Made by a program: the position numbers and the translations under genes. A stretch of 64,000 bases of DNA, taken from the NCBI GenBank assembly GCA_038380795.1, contig CM076264.1, positions 5,210,001-5,274,000 of the forward strand, in the 5' to 3' direction. Under the pieces are notes generated by a model. It searched no databases. It had not been told where the DNA came from and worked only from the letters and a program-made list of their open reading frames with translations. This document shows positions 37,459-49,988 of this stretch, piece after piece; the stretch's first letter is position 1, and every line of letters starts with the position of its first letter. Origin of the DNA: Pyrocephalus nanus. Lineage: Eukaryota; Chordata; Aves; Passeriformes; Tyrannidae.

Positions 37459-39948
37459 CCCACATTTCTCACCATAATGCACAGCACTGCCAGGCTGTTG
37501 CATCCCTGAGTTTGGAGAAGAGTTTGAGTTTTCCAATTCTTTCTCAGTTCCTTTTCTTACTGCATACTGCATAGACCTAAAACCATGGATATATGCACAT
37601 ATCTAAGTGTAAAACTCTGTATCTGTACTGTTTGCACAGATATAATTGGTATTTTCCAAGGAGGCTGTACAGTGCCAAGTGTTATACTCCACTGGGCCAA
37701 GGATGGAGCTTCTGCAATCAAAGACCACAGGGGTCCTGCCAACACATGGCAATCCCAAACCATTCAGAGAGACAATATTTGTCAGGAATAATACTTGATG
37801 CACACAGCCAGGAAAATTGGAACCAGATTCAGGGCTCATGTGCTGGAAAAAATAACTGTGATTGTGGAAAAAATACTCTTATAGCCAACATCGTTGACTC
37901 CAGATTACAGATATGGATTTGCTGTGCACAAAACCCCAGTGCTGGGATTGCTCATTTATGGAAGTGAGCTGTGTAGCTGGCATTTTAACTAGCTTTACCT
38001 CCATAATCTTACTACAGCTGCAACTGCTTTGCAAAGTGTATTGAATTATAACTGCTCCAGTTTTTCCATCTTTTTATACATCACATATATCTAAATAAAT
38101 TATAAAGAATATTTTCTCCTCCAGATCTCTTTTGCTTATCATTTAATTTCAATAATTCACTTAACAAAAGATCTGCTTCAGATATGAGGAAGCCAGGGAA
38201 GAGATTAGCAGCTAAAGGCTCTGTACTCTTTATTGCACATGATAGCATTACTTTCTGGAAGATTTCACATTCTTACTTTAATAGTTTTTCCATTAAGCTC
38301 AGTCTTGCTAGAGCTAAGTTATAAACTGATACTTGTCAGGTATATAATGATTCCTTATATAAATTTAACAAATCATTATATACCATATATATTGTTAGCT
38401 TTTAAAAATTATTGCAGCCTTCCCACAATGCTCTTCTAATTCCATTCATAGGGATATAAACAATGCTGTCTAATGACTGTTGCTAAAGACATCATGGAAC
38501 TTGCTCAGGTAGTTTTTCCTGGCCATGTTAAAGGAAAACTCAAGTTCAGAGGTGATCAGGAGTCATTCCTACCTTTATTATTTTAAATGTATTCACATTG
38601 GCTTTGTCTACCAGCTTATTTACACAACAGTTTTCCTGATTCATGTTTTGCCTACCTGGATTGCTAAAGCTCTTGCTTTGAGCTAGTTAGAAGATACAAT
38701 GGATGTGATTGTCTTTGTACTGAGAAGAGCTATCTGAATCCTTCACGTTCCTCCTCGCACTGAACTCCAACAATACTCTATTTAATAATTTTCTAATTGA
38801 ATCCATTCAGCATTTGTTCCCTTTTAAGAGAAGGGAAGATGACAGTTAATTGTATGTTTCAAACCAGGATGGGAGTGATTAGATAATTGTTTATTTTCAA
38901 TAGCAGAATCTTCTAGAGGACTTGTTTCTGGGGGGGTACTTTATGTGCTGACCCTTTCTTTTCAGAGATTTTGCTTACTAGAAATATGTCCTTGGGCTTT
39001 TCTTTACCAGGATGACTAAATATTGCCACTGGAAAGTTGTATTCTACAGATCTTAGGGAGAAATTAAATATAAACAGAAACACTAGGAAAATATTATAGC
39101 AAGAGATCCCATACAATGATAAAGCAGTAGCACTTTTGCATATATAGTACAAAGCATACCCTGCACTAATGCAAACACCGAACACAGCAATTTCTGTGAT
39201 CCTTCAGGCATATTCATCACAGAGATTTTTGGCCCTAGAATTAGCTTGGAGAGTAACAAAAATCAGAGGTTTTAAGTCAATTTCATTTGCTGAGATTAAA
39301 GCAAAAAGATGAAATGAACAGCAAACACTGCCAAAATTGAAGTTTGGATATCAACATTGTCATCCTTGCAAACTTTTCCAGTGCTATAAATCTTCCATAT
39401 TATGCTCAAGGATTTTTTTTTTCCCTTGATGAAAGGTAGTAGCACTTTACAGATATTATAAGTTGTGCAAAATGATTGCCAGCCTTGGGAATTCTCCTCT
39501 CTTTGAATAGCATTTAAAACCTAAGAAATTTAATTAAAAATACATATATCATAATTGCTGTGCCTAATTTTCTTCAGCACTTTGCTATCCCATCTAAACC
39601 ACCCTATTTTCTCTTTTTCCTGCAGGATGGCTCTCAGCCGTCTGGCACAAACTGTTATGCCTATGTCAAAGGAAGTTGGTGCAATGTCAGAGCTTTTTTC
39701 CTCTACTAAACCAAGTCACAGGCAATTTAGCACAATACACGTGGGAGTTCATAAGCCCTGACACAGTGCTCTGTAACCATTAAGCCACTGACCAGAAGTC
39801 CCCTCAGAGATATTCAACTTGTATAATCCTGAAGATAGCTGAAGCTTTAAGGCTTTAAACCTGTTTTCTAGCAGGCCAGAAAACCCTCTTGAAGCATAGT
39901 CATGAATTTTTTATTTTTTCATCTGGTACTTATAATGATGTAGATCAC

Positions 39949-40028
39949 ATTCCCTTGCCCATGGTGCAGGGGTTGAAACTAGAGGATCTTTAAGGTCCGT
40001 TCAAATCCATACCGTTCTATGATTCTAA
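39949..40028 (+). repeat. CR1 LINE fragment, 3' end
   Basis: CCCTTGCCCATGGTGCAGGG, TTGAAACTAGAGGATCTTTA and AGGTCCGTTCAAATCC end in TTCTATGATTCTAA. These are the last 80 bp of a forward-oriented CR1 with the canonical terminal octamer repeat. Confidence -1.
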
Positions 40029-42727
40029 TTTAGAACCTTACAAATAAAAACTTTATCAGAAAAAAAAAGTGTACTTTTTTCACGAGTAAATATCTCAATT
40101 AGGATGAGCTTGTTTTGGAGAAAGCATGGGATATTATCTCTTTCCATTCAAGGAATACTGTATGCACAATGGCAGCAACAGGGATTGTAATGTTGTTGAG
40201 CAGCATAGATAAAATAAAACTGAAAATCTTGCCTGGATATTGGTTTCTACACCATAAATTGCACATCTTTCCTTGTTCTCCACCCAGAAACCATCTTAAC
40301 AACAGCAACTGTAACCCCCTTCATTAGATTGCTGTGAAATCTCTTGCTCTATGTACGAACAACCGATAATCCTCACTGATATAACAAGCCAATGAATGCA
40401 AAATAGATGGAGGTATCAAATGGTATCCTTTGCTTTGTATAGACTCAGTCAGAACTTGGCCATTGGTTCTTACCTTAACAACTGGACAGGATGCTTTCAG
40501 TGGCAGCCCCTCCTCTGCACTCTAGCTTTCCTCTCTGTAAAACAAGAGCCATGGTACTGCCCCTCAGCTGTGGTTCATGTGGAAATCCATTGATGCAATT
40601 ACTGCCACTCCCAGAACCTCTTGAAAGCTGAAAGTACTTTCTAATTTAGCTCATTTTTAAAGGAATTATTTTCCAATAAGAGAATATTTCCTTTCTGGTT
40701 TTAAACAGCTCATTTAAATTCATATTTTATGAGTTCCTTTAGCCTAAATTGTCAGAGGTATGGTCCCTCTTTCCTAGCAAGTCTTGAAGTGGTAAAGATA
40801 TTGGTTAAGTATTACAAACTAACTAATTAGGCCTTCAATTATCATTAAAATTGTTTTTAAACAGCCATCTACTGAGATGAGAACCCTTTGATCCTATAGT
40901 AGAGCTTGAAGTATCACACTGTTCAAAACACAATATCAGGTTACTCTTACATTAAATGTGTCTATTTATATATAAACTATTTCTATCTAAACATTACAAA
41001 GGAGCTTGTAATATTACATGCAATTATTTAAGAAATAATCAAAAGACTTTTTCCCTTTCAAAATGCAATTTGAGCCCAGCTATAATCAAAACACTTCCCA
41101 TTTTTGTTTTTGTTACATCAGCAAAGACTTAAGAAGAAGTTACCTTCAAGAAGATAATCTATAGAATACCTTGATATATTTAATGTATTTTAAAAGGGAC
41201 AGTATTTTCTCAAGGAAAAAAGCTCTATATGTCCTCTAGACAACTTAAAAAGGAGGAGGTCTCCTGGTCTTTAAAAAGACTCCACTGATGGTTGATTGCT
41301 TTTTAAAAAAAATACCAAAACCCAACTGGCTGCCTTAATTACAGGCTGCAGTAGCATCTCCCCAAATTAAAGGTTATTGTCAAACTATCTCTGCAAGACA
41401 ATGCTAAACCAAAAAGAAAGATATAAAAATACATCCCAGGATTTATGCAGTAGAGAGCTGGAGGCAATAGGCCTTGGTTTATGATGAATTAGAAAAAAAA
41501 GGGCATAATTCTCATTAACACTCATTGTGTCTGAATGGAGCCAGTAATTGCCCAGGGGTCTACATAATTAGCTTTAACACTTTCTTTAATAAAACAAGGA
41601 TGTAGAAGGATGTGAACTATCATTTTCTGTTGGTCTTAAGCAGTCAAGGAGTCTCTGAATACCTTAAGCTAGGAAGTAACACACTTTTGTGTTCTTAACT
41701 AAAATGACAATAATAATTACAGTAGTAATAATAATAATAAAAATAATAAGAATAATATCATTAGGTTTGCTTTGGTAGTGAAATTTGTGTCTCTCTGTCA
41801 GAAAGCTGGTGGTGAGGAATAAAGAAGCACCAAGCAGGGAGGTAGAGACATGCCTGATCACTGCTGGGGAGAACAGGGGGACAACCTCCCCACCACAGAG
41901 AGGACATGGAGAGGACAGGAGGACAAAGGTAAAATGGGATTAAAGAGACAGAAGAGAGGGGGAGCATTCCCTGTACCCTTCTTCCTTCTTATTGCAGTTG
42001 TGCTGTGTGCCAAAAATAATTTTTCATTCATCTTGAGAGACCCCCAAGAAGTAGCACAACCATCCAGCTGAGACTCAGATGCCTTTGCCTGCAGCATTAG
42101 ATGTGTTTTTGAGGACTCCCATCACACCCAGATCTGGTGCGACTCTGCTGAACCTGTGAAATCTGATCACAGCATTAGGTGATATGACTTAAGGCAGAGT
42201 CGTGGCTCCAAGTAAGAGACAGAAATGATTGTAGTACTGTAAATAACAGCACTAGAGAATCTGTGCAACATGACTTCCAGTCAGATTAAAGCTACCTTAG
42301 ATTCCAAAATTGTATGATCTTCCAGCAGCTACGTTAACTGTTTGGAAGCTGGCTTTGGTGGAATCTTTAGGACAAAAGAATGTAACTCCTGAATCACGGA
42401 GAGTGAGATCACACACCGGTTCTTTGATCTTCTGCAGTCAGCTCCAAACAGATTACTGTCACTAAAACAAACATAATTATCCATTCTTATGGAGGAACAA
42501 AGGTATTATTTCTATTATTGTAAGTCAGCAGAGTTCATAATAACATTTTCCTCGAAACAGAGATTACCCTTTCTTTTCCTCACCACTGATTTTAAATGGT
42601 GGTTTTAACTGAATCAATCTGAAGTTAACTTCAATGAAGCTAGTCCAGGTGTATGGTGCTGTAAGGGAAAATTTGGTTATACTTGAGGATTATAGCACGC
42701 ATAGGTGTTCTGGGCAATCTGAGATGA
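40029..42727. other. Intergenic DNA
   Basis: AT-rich unique DNA with the (AAT)n microsatellite at 41.7 kb; nothing gene-like. Confidence -1.
41703..41759. repeat. (AAT)n microsatellite
   Basis: Imperfect AAT units (GTAATAATAATAATAAAAAT and neighbours) over about 55 bases. Confidence -1.
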
Positions 42728-42952
42728 GAGAATCACAGAATGGCTTGGATTGGAAGGGACGAAACCCCTTGCAATGAGCAGGGACACCTTCAATTATATC
42801 AGGTTGCTCACGGCCACAGCTAACCTAGCCTCGAGTGGTTCCATGGATGAGGCATTCACCACCTCTCTGGGCAGTCTGTGCCAGTGTTTCACCATCCTCA
42901 CCTTAAAAAACTTCTTCCTTATATATATGACCTCCCCATGCTCCTTTGTCCC
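42728..42952 (-). repeat. CR1 LINE fragment, 3' end
   Basis: GAGAATCACAGAATGGCTTG and GATTGGAAGGGAC are followed by GAGCAGGGACACCTTCA, CACCACCTCTCTGGGCAG and CACCTTAAAAAACTTCTTCC. Minus orientation. An internal stretch after GGGAC is deleted. The 110-codon frame across it (42750..43082) is CR1-derived. Confidence -1.
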
Positions 42953-43835
42953 TGGACAAAGCATGAGTCATTATACCCTCTGCCTTTGGAAACTCCAGGT
43001 TCCAGGCGTATGTATTTTTATGACCATGAACCTGACTCCCCTCAGTTTGACCAAGGAGGATAGGAAAATGCTCAAAAAATAAGGACTAATATATTCTGGA
43101 AAAGTACACATGCTTCAGTTTGCTTATTTTGAGCAGAAGCTCTGAAACTTTATACCTGAGCAGATAAGATGCCCATGCTCGGACTTTAGATCTATAGGGT
43201 GCTTGGGATGATTAAATCAAGGGAAAAATATGCAAGAGGAGGAAATGAGTTTCCTCCCCCATGCCCTTTGGTGCCGTCTCACTTGCTTCTGAAGCCTCAC
43301 CACCGCTCCCCACAAAGCCAAGTCATGCCTGTGCCTCTTTCCATCTCCATAATGGATGGCAGCCAGAGGAAATCCAGAGAGCAGAGCAACGAGAGACTGG
43401 AATATGCCTGTTCATACTTCCGAGTGATTTGATCAAATAAAACAAGCTAAAGGAGGCAAAACCCTACACTGTGGAAAACCTGGCACATGACAGATTTAAG
43501 AAGTCTGGATGGCGAAAAGACAGGAAAATTAAAGACTAAACTTTTGATGTTTGAAGACTTTGGACTCAACATCTGAAAGCTACCCCGACCCAGAAATATA
43601 AAGGGGAGGGAACTGCATCGAATCAGCTAAAAAAATGCTGACTGCTCATCTTAAGCCCTACGTTTTTATGCCTGCCTTTTACTTCTGTAAGTTTTACTTT
43701 AAAAAAATAGAAGCAACAAAATTGCAAAAGAAAATGCTTCAATGATTTCAAACTTTGCAGAAAATTAAAATTGGAGCTTTCTCTGAATCTTCTTTCCATT
43801 GAACAGTTTCAATTTAGATGAATTGTCAGTTTTTT

Positions 43836-43886
43836 CACACACATATATATAGTAATATACATTAAAATATATATATATATCTATAA
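43836..43886. repeat. (TA)n microsatellite with CA start
   Basis: ACACACATATATATAG, then ACATTAAAATATATATATAT; two TA blocks with interruptions. Confidence -1.
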
Positions 43887-44328
43887 TGTACAAGAAAGAG
43901 AAGAGGACACTCATATCTGCTTGTCCCAAATGGCTCAACAGAGCATTAAAAAAAAAAGTGTTTCCTAGTTTGGAGGTAAAGACAGAGGGAAGAAAACCTC
44001 ATAGAGGTTTGCAGTGAGCTTGGTCCCACATTTGGCAGTCAGGTCTGCAGAAAGGAGGATGGATGTGTCCTGCAGAGTGTGCCAATGACTGCACTGGATG
44101 CTCACAGAGCTAATGGGGAACATGTTCAGAAACCATCTTGCACCACAACAAAGAAATTAATCACAATTTGCTGGCACGAGGATGAAGACAATTTCTCTGG
44201 GTCTGTAATGCCTGCAGTTATAGCAGGCTCTGAGTCTCATCAGCATCTATAGTGATCAAAATACCCTACTAGAAACAGCATTTCATGGGGCTAAACTTCA
44301 ATTAGATGTAAGATCCACGCAAAGAGAG

Positions 44329-44357
44329 TATATACACAGATATATTAATATATATTA
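44329..44357. repeat. TA-rich simple repeat
   Basis: TATATACACAGATATATTAA continues as TATATATT. Confidence -1.
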
Positions 44358-45601
44358 AAGCAGCAGCAATTTGCCAGCCTTGTGATTAAGAAAGTTGCAA
44401 AGCCAGTGGAAGCAAACCAACCTTAAAATGGGATGGGAAGAGGACTGTTATCATGCCTTGGGAATGGCATACAGCACAAATTCAGCACAGTGCCACAGCT
44501 AGGGACTAGCTCATAACAGTCAGAGCATATTTAATATCTTAAACATAAGCATCTTTTATTCTCCTTAAACCCAGCTTGAGCACAGGACGGGTCCAAGAGC
44601 AGGAAAGGATAGTGGCAAGAGAGCCTGCATTCAGTTTTTCATTTGTCCCTTAGGATGAAAGAGGAATATGTGAGTCATTTTCTGGTACAGTGGAAAAGCC
44701 TGAATCCCACTGCATCTGGTTAATGCCAAGGACTGACCAAAGAGTATTCCATTGTGATTTGTCACAGATTAAATCTGATCTTGAAGTATTTTTTCATGGG
44801 TTTTCAACTCAGCAATAAAATACCATTCTTTCAGGGGAATTTCAGTTACAGAACTCCTATATTAAGGCCTAGTAATAAAGCAATTCCATCAATAAGTGAT
44901 AAATGAATGACATTCATTCTGCACCTCTACACTGAACAATGGAATACTGAAGGACAGTGACAGAGTCATTCGTATAGGCTTAACTTTATTGTTTTCTGTG
45001 TCTTTTCAGACTCATGCTTTGAGTCTTTTTACAGTAACGTTTCATAAGAGGCTATTGCAGCAATAAAAACAGATAGGGAAAACATTTGGGAGTTATGCCT
45101 GCGTTTTCCCACATGATATTGCATTGTTCTTTCTGAGATGTTGCAGTCTGATGGGAGGAAAGGGGCTCAGGGTTTGCTTCTTTCGTTTTATTTATTTAAG
45201 TTTTAAAAGCAATATGGAGATTCCTTCTATGTGAAGTAATTTTCCTTTTTAGTCAGCTGGTTCCACATTTATAAAGATCTGTCCCCCACTGCCAGCCGAG
45301 CTAGTAACAGTTTGTGAAGCAGTATTCCATCATGCTCTGTTTGGATTACCTTAAGGTAAACTAATTCCTACTTTGCAGTAAACTTCGGTCTGAACAGGTA
45401 TTTGGGGATTAAAGTGGTTGTGGAAAATGAGCAGATACGTTTTTCTGGTTTCTCCTAAACAACCTAATGCTAGAGGGGAAGTTCTGCCAAGAAGCTACCT
45501 CAGATAGAAAGTGGAGACGGGCACTGTGCTAATCATAGCACGCACCTCCTGCTGGAAACTCATTTTGCTTCTGAGCCACAAAAACGTGGGTGCCACTGAG
45601 G

Positions 45602-45627
45602 AAAAAAAAAAAAAAAAAAAAAAAAAA
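45602..45627. repeat. Poly(A) tract, 26 A
   Basis: The longest homopolymer in the window, between CCACTGAGG and GACGCACTGC. It borders a GC-rich island on its right. No matching flanking direct repeat was found, so it is not clearly a retroposon tail. Confidence -1.
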
Positions 45628-48600
45628 GACGCACTGCAAAGCCTACAGGAGATGGAGACAAGAGATCTTCACATCAGGTCACCAGGGGCTGAGAGGGGCT
45701 CACCAGTGATGGGGCCACTGCAGGTCCCCAGTCCTGCTCCACCACCCCCAGATCAACACAGCCAGCTCCCATTTGGTCACATAAACCGGGCTGGCAGCAG
45801 CAGAGCTGGCTCAGATGGGACAGGGCATGTTGGCCCAGGCACAGAGCTGCACCAACAGGTCTCCACTGCTTCAAAGGACAGCTTGGGATCATCGCCCAGA
45901 GGGCACCTCCATCCAATAGTTGGCAGGCTGGTTCTCTTGTTTCCAGGAGAGGGAGTACCAGGCAGTGGAACACAGAGAAACACTCGGGCCCCCATGGGCT
46001 TGTTAGCCCTGGCCCTCCCTGCTGCTGCCTTCCTACCTGCCCCACAGCACTTGTGGGAGCTTCTCAGCTGTGGCACAGAGAGCTGCAAAGGATGGCACAG
46101 AGGCACCCAAACAGCTTTGCACAGCTACCATGCTGAGCTGGAGTGGAAGGGCCCTGGGGATGGGCTGAGACACGTGGGGTCTCTCCACTTGGTCCTGTCT
46201 CTGAGGATGCCTTGTGAGCTCAGGAGCAGCCCTGGCCTCAGCTGTCTTCTCCTCCCTGCTCAGGGTCTGCATTAATTCACCTTGCAGGAGCCAGCACAGG
46301 TCAGGAAAAGCCAAGGTTGCCCTGGGGCTAATAAACTTGCTGGCCTGTATGTGGATGTTTGCATATGGCATTCCCACGCACATCCCGCAGTACTAATGTC
46401 TGAGGGAGTGTACCTGGAGACTCCCTTATTAATCTTAACTAACAGAGAATGAACTGTCTCATAAGCTGGCTGCATTTCATATTTAGAAAGAGATTCAAGC
46501 TCTTTGAATAGCCCTGAACTCATTCCCAGGGAGCCAACCCTGCCTGCAGCCATCAGTCTGGGGGGTGGGTTGGGAGTTAACTCTGGGAAGACTGCTTTGC
46601 TCCAGCACTGGATGCAGTGACCACACTGCAATCCCAACAGTGCTACACAAAACAAGCTATTGCTGGTCTTAATTGCACTACAGACTTAGGCAAACCATCT
46701 CCAAAACAGAAGAAACACACTTAAATAGCCTTATGTAATTTCAAACGAATGAAAGCATGGATTAAAGTCCTCCTCTGAAGGGAGTGGTCACACTGTGTTA
46801 GCCTGCTTTCTACCCTAAGGCTATGGCAGCACCCTGATATCCAAACAATGCCCTCAGACCAGCCCTTCCCAAGGAGGGAATGGCCCAGACTACATTAGAA
46901 GGAAGATGAACACATTATGTCACTAACTTCAACTCAGACCTTCCTTTTAAGGACCTCTTCTTTACAAGGTAAAACTCCCATACCTCACATCCTATGCTAT
47001 ATCCATCCCAAGTTAAAGTTCAAGGAGAATTTTTCTAGCATGGCTTTTGCTATTCCACCCTCCTCTGACATGTTAAAAATCCATGTACAAATCAAGCCTC
47101 TCTTTCCCATCCACTCTCTGTTTGTCCATCTCCATGCTCAGCACCACCTCACCCCCTAATTAGGACACTTAAATGAGAACAGAGATTTAATTGAGAGTGG
47201 GTTTGCCATTTGAGGCACAGTGCCCACAACCCAGAGTTCCTGCCAGAGTAGGAACGCCGAAGGAGCCAAGGAATACTTTGACCATGGTGTTATCTAAGTT
47301 GTGGAAACCTGTTTTATTTCTAAAGGAGTAGATTAGGAGAGTGGGGAATATCAAGTTTAAAGCAGCCTGACACTGCTTGGCAACTTCTAGTCACTGTCCA
47401 TGTGATCTGCGAAAATCCCAGAGTTAAATGAAAACAGATTGAAAAGATAAACACAAGTCATTAGTTCTGCAGGGTAAATGCTCGATCCTGGCAATACGGC
47501 TTGGCAAACTGGGAGCTTAGGAAATGCAGGAGGGAGCACATCTGCTAGATTAATTTTCCTTTTCACCCAGTTCCTGCCGTGTTGAACGGCGGCACTGCCG
47601 AGAAGCGCGATGGAAATAGGCCCTTGCACCTGCGTTCCCCTTTGTGCCTGCTTTTAATTTGGAAAACATTCATTTTTGAGAGTATGCATTCCTTATTACC
47701 AGCACCCGATGGCTTTGAATACTAGATGGAGAGACAGTGAATCAATATTCAAGTTTGCTCATGTTGTTAATAAGGAAAGAATAACTCTGGTGCTCTTGGG
47801 ACTGTCTTCTCTCTATGCAAAAAGACCTGCGAACTCTCCTACATGGATCTGGGGCAGAGCAATGTTTTTTCTTGTTTGTTGCAAAACAGGTTTTCAGGAG
47901 ATGTGAGGAAGTTTTTTTGTCTCAAATAATATCTTTACTTTCTGCAGTGTACAATGTTAATACCAACTGCTCCACATTTATTCCAGAACAAATTTTTTTG
48001 ACATTTAGAGCTCTCGTATAAATCTACTTGGGGCTTAAAACTTGTGTTCAGTGGCTGATTGTCCAGTGGTCTTATCCTTCAAGAAAAAATATTAAATACT
48101 ATTTATAAATTACAATGTGGTTTTTCCATCTCAGCCATTTGTTCCTGGCTGATTTAGTTAGTACTGATGAACATAGAAAATATTGATGATAAAGACACTG
48201 TCTCTGGGTTTGGAAGTCCCTGAACCACAAACAGCTGGAGAGCATTTAGAGGAAAAATCATTGAAAATTTACCCTGAATAAATACGATACTTTTCTATTC
48301 ACATCTGATATTGGTCATTGCTAATGACAGGTTGCTGGGTTGGATGAATTTCTGATGAGGCTGAAATAGCTGTTCTTAAATCCAACATCCTATCTTGGCA
48401 AAGGGGAAACTTAGCCTTTACAGAAACAGGCTTCATGTAAATGAGCCAGCAGAGTGAGCCAAAAAGCACTTTAATATCAAATTAGGCACAGATTTTGCTA
48501 CCTTTCCTCGGGTGAAGGGAACTACACTCTTCAAATACTGCCATGGAAATTGAGGTACCTGCTCAAGCAGGGAGTCTCGGCCCCATGTAAATAAGAATGT

Positions 48601-49864
48601 CCCTGAAAAATGCCAGTCATTAATTTCACGTTACAAGAGTAATTAGCAAAAGCATTTAAAAAACAACTACATCCAGTCCTCTGGTGGGAAGTCTCAGCAG
48701 ATGACAAGTACAGTGAATTAACTATGGTGTTACCAGGACAAACACTGCAACAGAGTCAGAGCAAATGTGCTTCTGCTTCATTCCTGATCTGCACTGAACA
48801 TCTCCTGAGGACTCTTAATTATGCACCCTGTAATCATCTCAAGATTTGTTTCAGCAATAACGTTTTCAGATGAGGCAAACAGTGAGTTGCATTTTGAAGA
48901 CTTCTGGGGTGACGTGAACCTTTCCTCGTTTTCTCTCACACAACTAAACCTTGTACATAGCTGGTTCTGGTGCTTTTTGTTCCTGCCTTCCAGAAAAGCA
49001 CAACTAGAAGGATAAATACAGAACTTGGTCCCATCTAGCTTCTGAAAAAATTCTCTCCTTCAAACACTGTGCCTGTAAAAGGGTCTTGTCTCTCCATAAC
49101 ATGAATACCATCAAATGACAGCCTTTAGAAACAGGCATTTCCATTAATTTGTCAAAAGGCTGACAGCTAACCAAGGCACAAGGGAGACATTAAATGTTAG
49201 CAGAGACAGAAACATTCATGTTGCTTTATCTTCCATTCAATTCAGAGTATTACATTAGGAGAAGATTGGCACCAGGACACAAAGGCTAGATGGGTGCTCA
49301 GTATTGCTTCTCACAAAGTTCTCACCTGTCAACTGGGCTCCTGGACAAGCCTAATTTTTTTCTCCTTTCATTTTTTTTTCAAGAGGGCTTTTGAAACCTT
49401 TGATTGCAGCAGCAAAAACGAGCACAACTACACAGAGAGTTTGGCAAGCTGTCCCACGTGCCACGCTGCTCAGCAGAGGCCAGATGCAGCGAGGTGATCC
49501 TCAGCCCAACTCTGCAGGAATTCGCTCGCCGAGGAGCCTCCAAACTGGAGCTGACTCCTCTCTACCACAGCTCAAACAGCCGGCCAAGAGCTGGAGCTGG
49601 AGGCACCCAGCTGCATGGACAGCCTCCAGCGAGTTACACTGCAAATGGAGAAAAAGCAACTAAAAAAAGCAACTGAAAAAAAGCAGGAGATGAGTTAATG
49701 CCAGACAACAGGTTATTCAAGGCGGCAGAATTGCCTAGTGCTGGGAGACACCCAGGGGCTTTTCCTGATGTTGTTTTTAGCCTGTTGAGCGACTGACAGG
49801 GCAAATGTATCTTTATCTCAATATTCCCCTTTTCTGTAAAACATTTTGGGATTTACTGGCAAAA

Positions 49865-49988
49865 AGTAACACCTTCTATGAGAGCAGTAAGGAAAAATGG
49901 CAAGGTAACTCTTATAATAAAACTGGAGTAACACCTTCTATGAGAGCAGTAAGGAAAAATGGCAAGGTAACTCTTATAATAAAACTGG
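49865..49988. repeat. Perfect 62-bp tandem duplication (two copies)
   Basis: Bases 49865-49926 and 49927-49988 are identical across all 62 positions, beginning AGTAACACCTTCTATG and ending ATAATAAAACTGG. Absence of any mismatch means a recent duplication or an assembly artefact. The region is noncoding. Confidence -1.

Larger units (their letters stand above)
27946..39948. other. Intergenic DNA, repeat-poor
   Basis: About 12 kb of mainly AT-rich unique DNA. It has hairpins at 28026..28049 and 37389..37415, a GC-rich island at about 36.10-36.52 kb and a doubtful CR1 scrap at 34711. Short open frames (for example 32530..32937, minus, 135 codons) show no known motif. Confidence -1.

Noticed and set aside
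42750..43082. 110-codon plus-strand frame
   Set aside because: The first half is CR1 antisense; the remainder has no recognisable domain.
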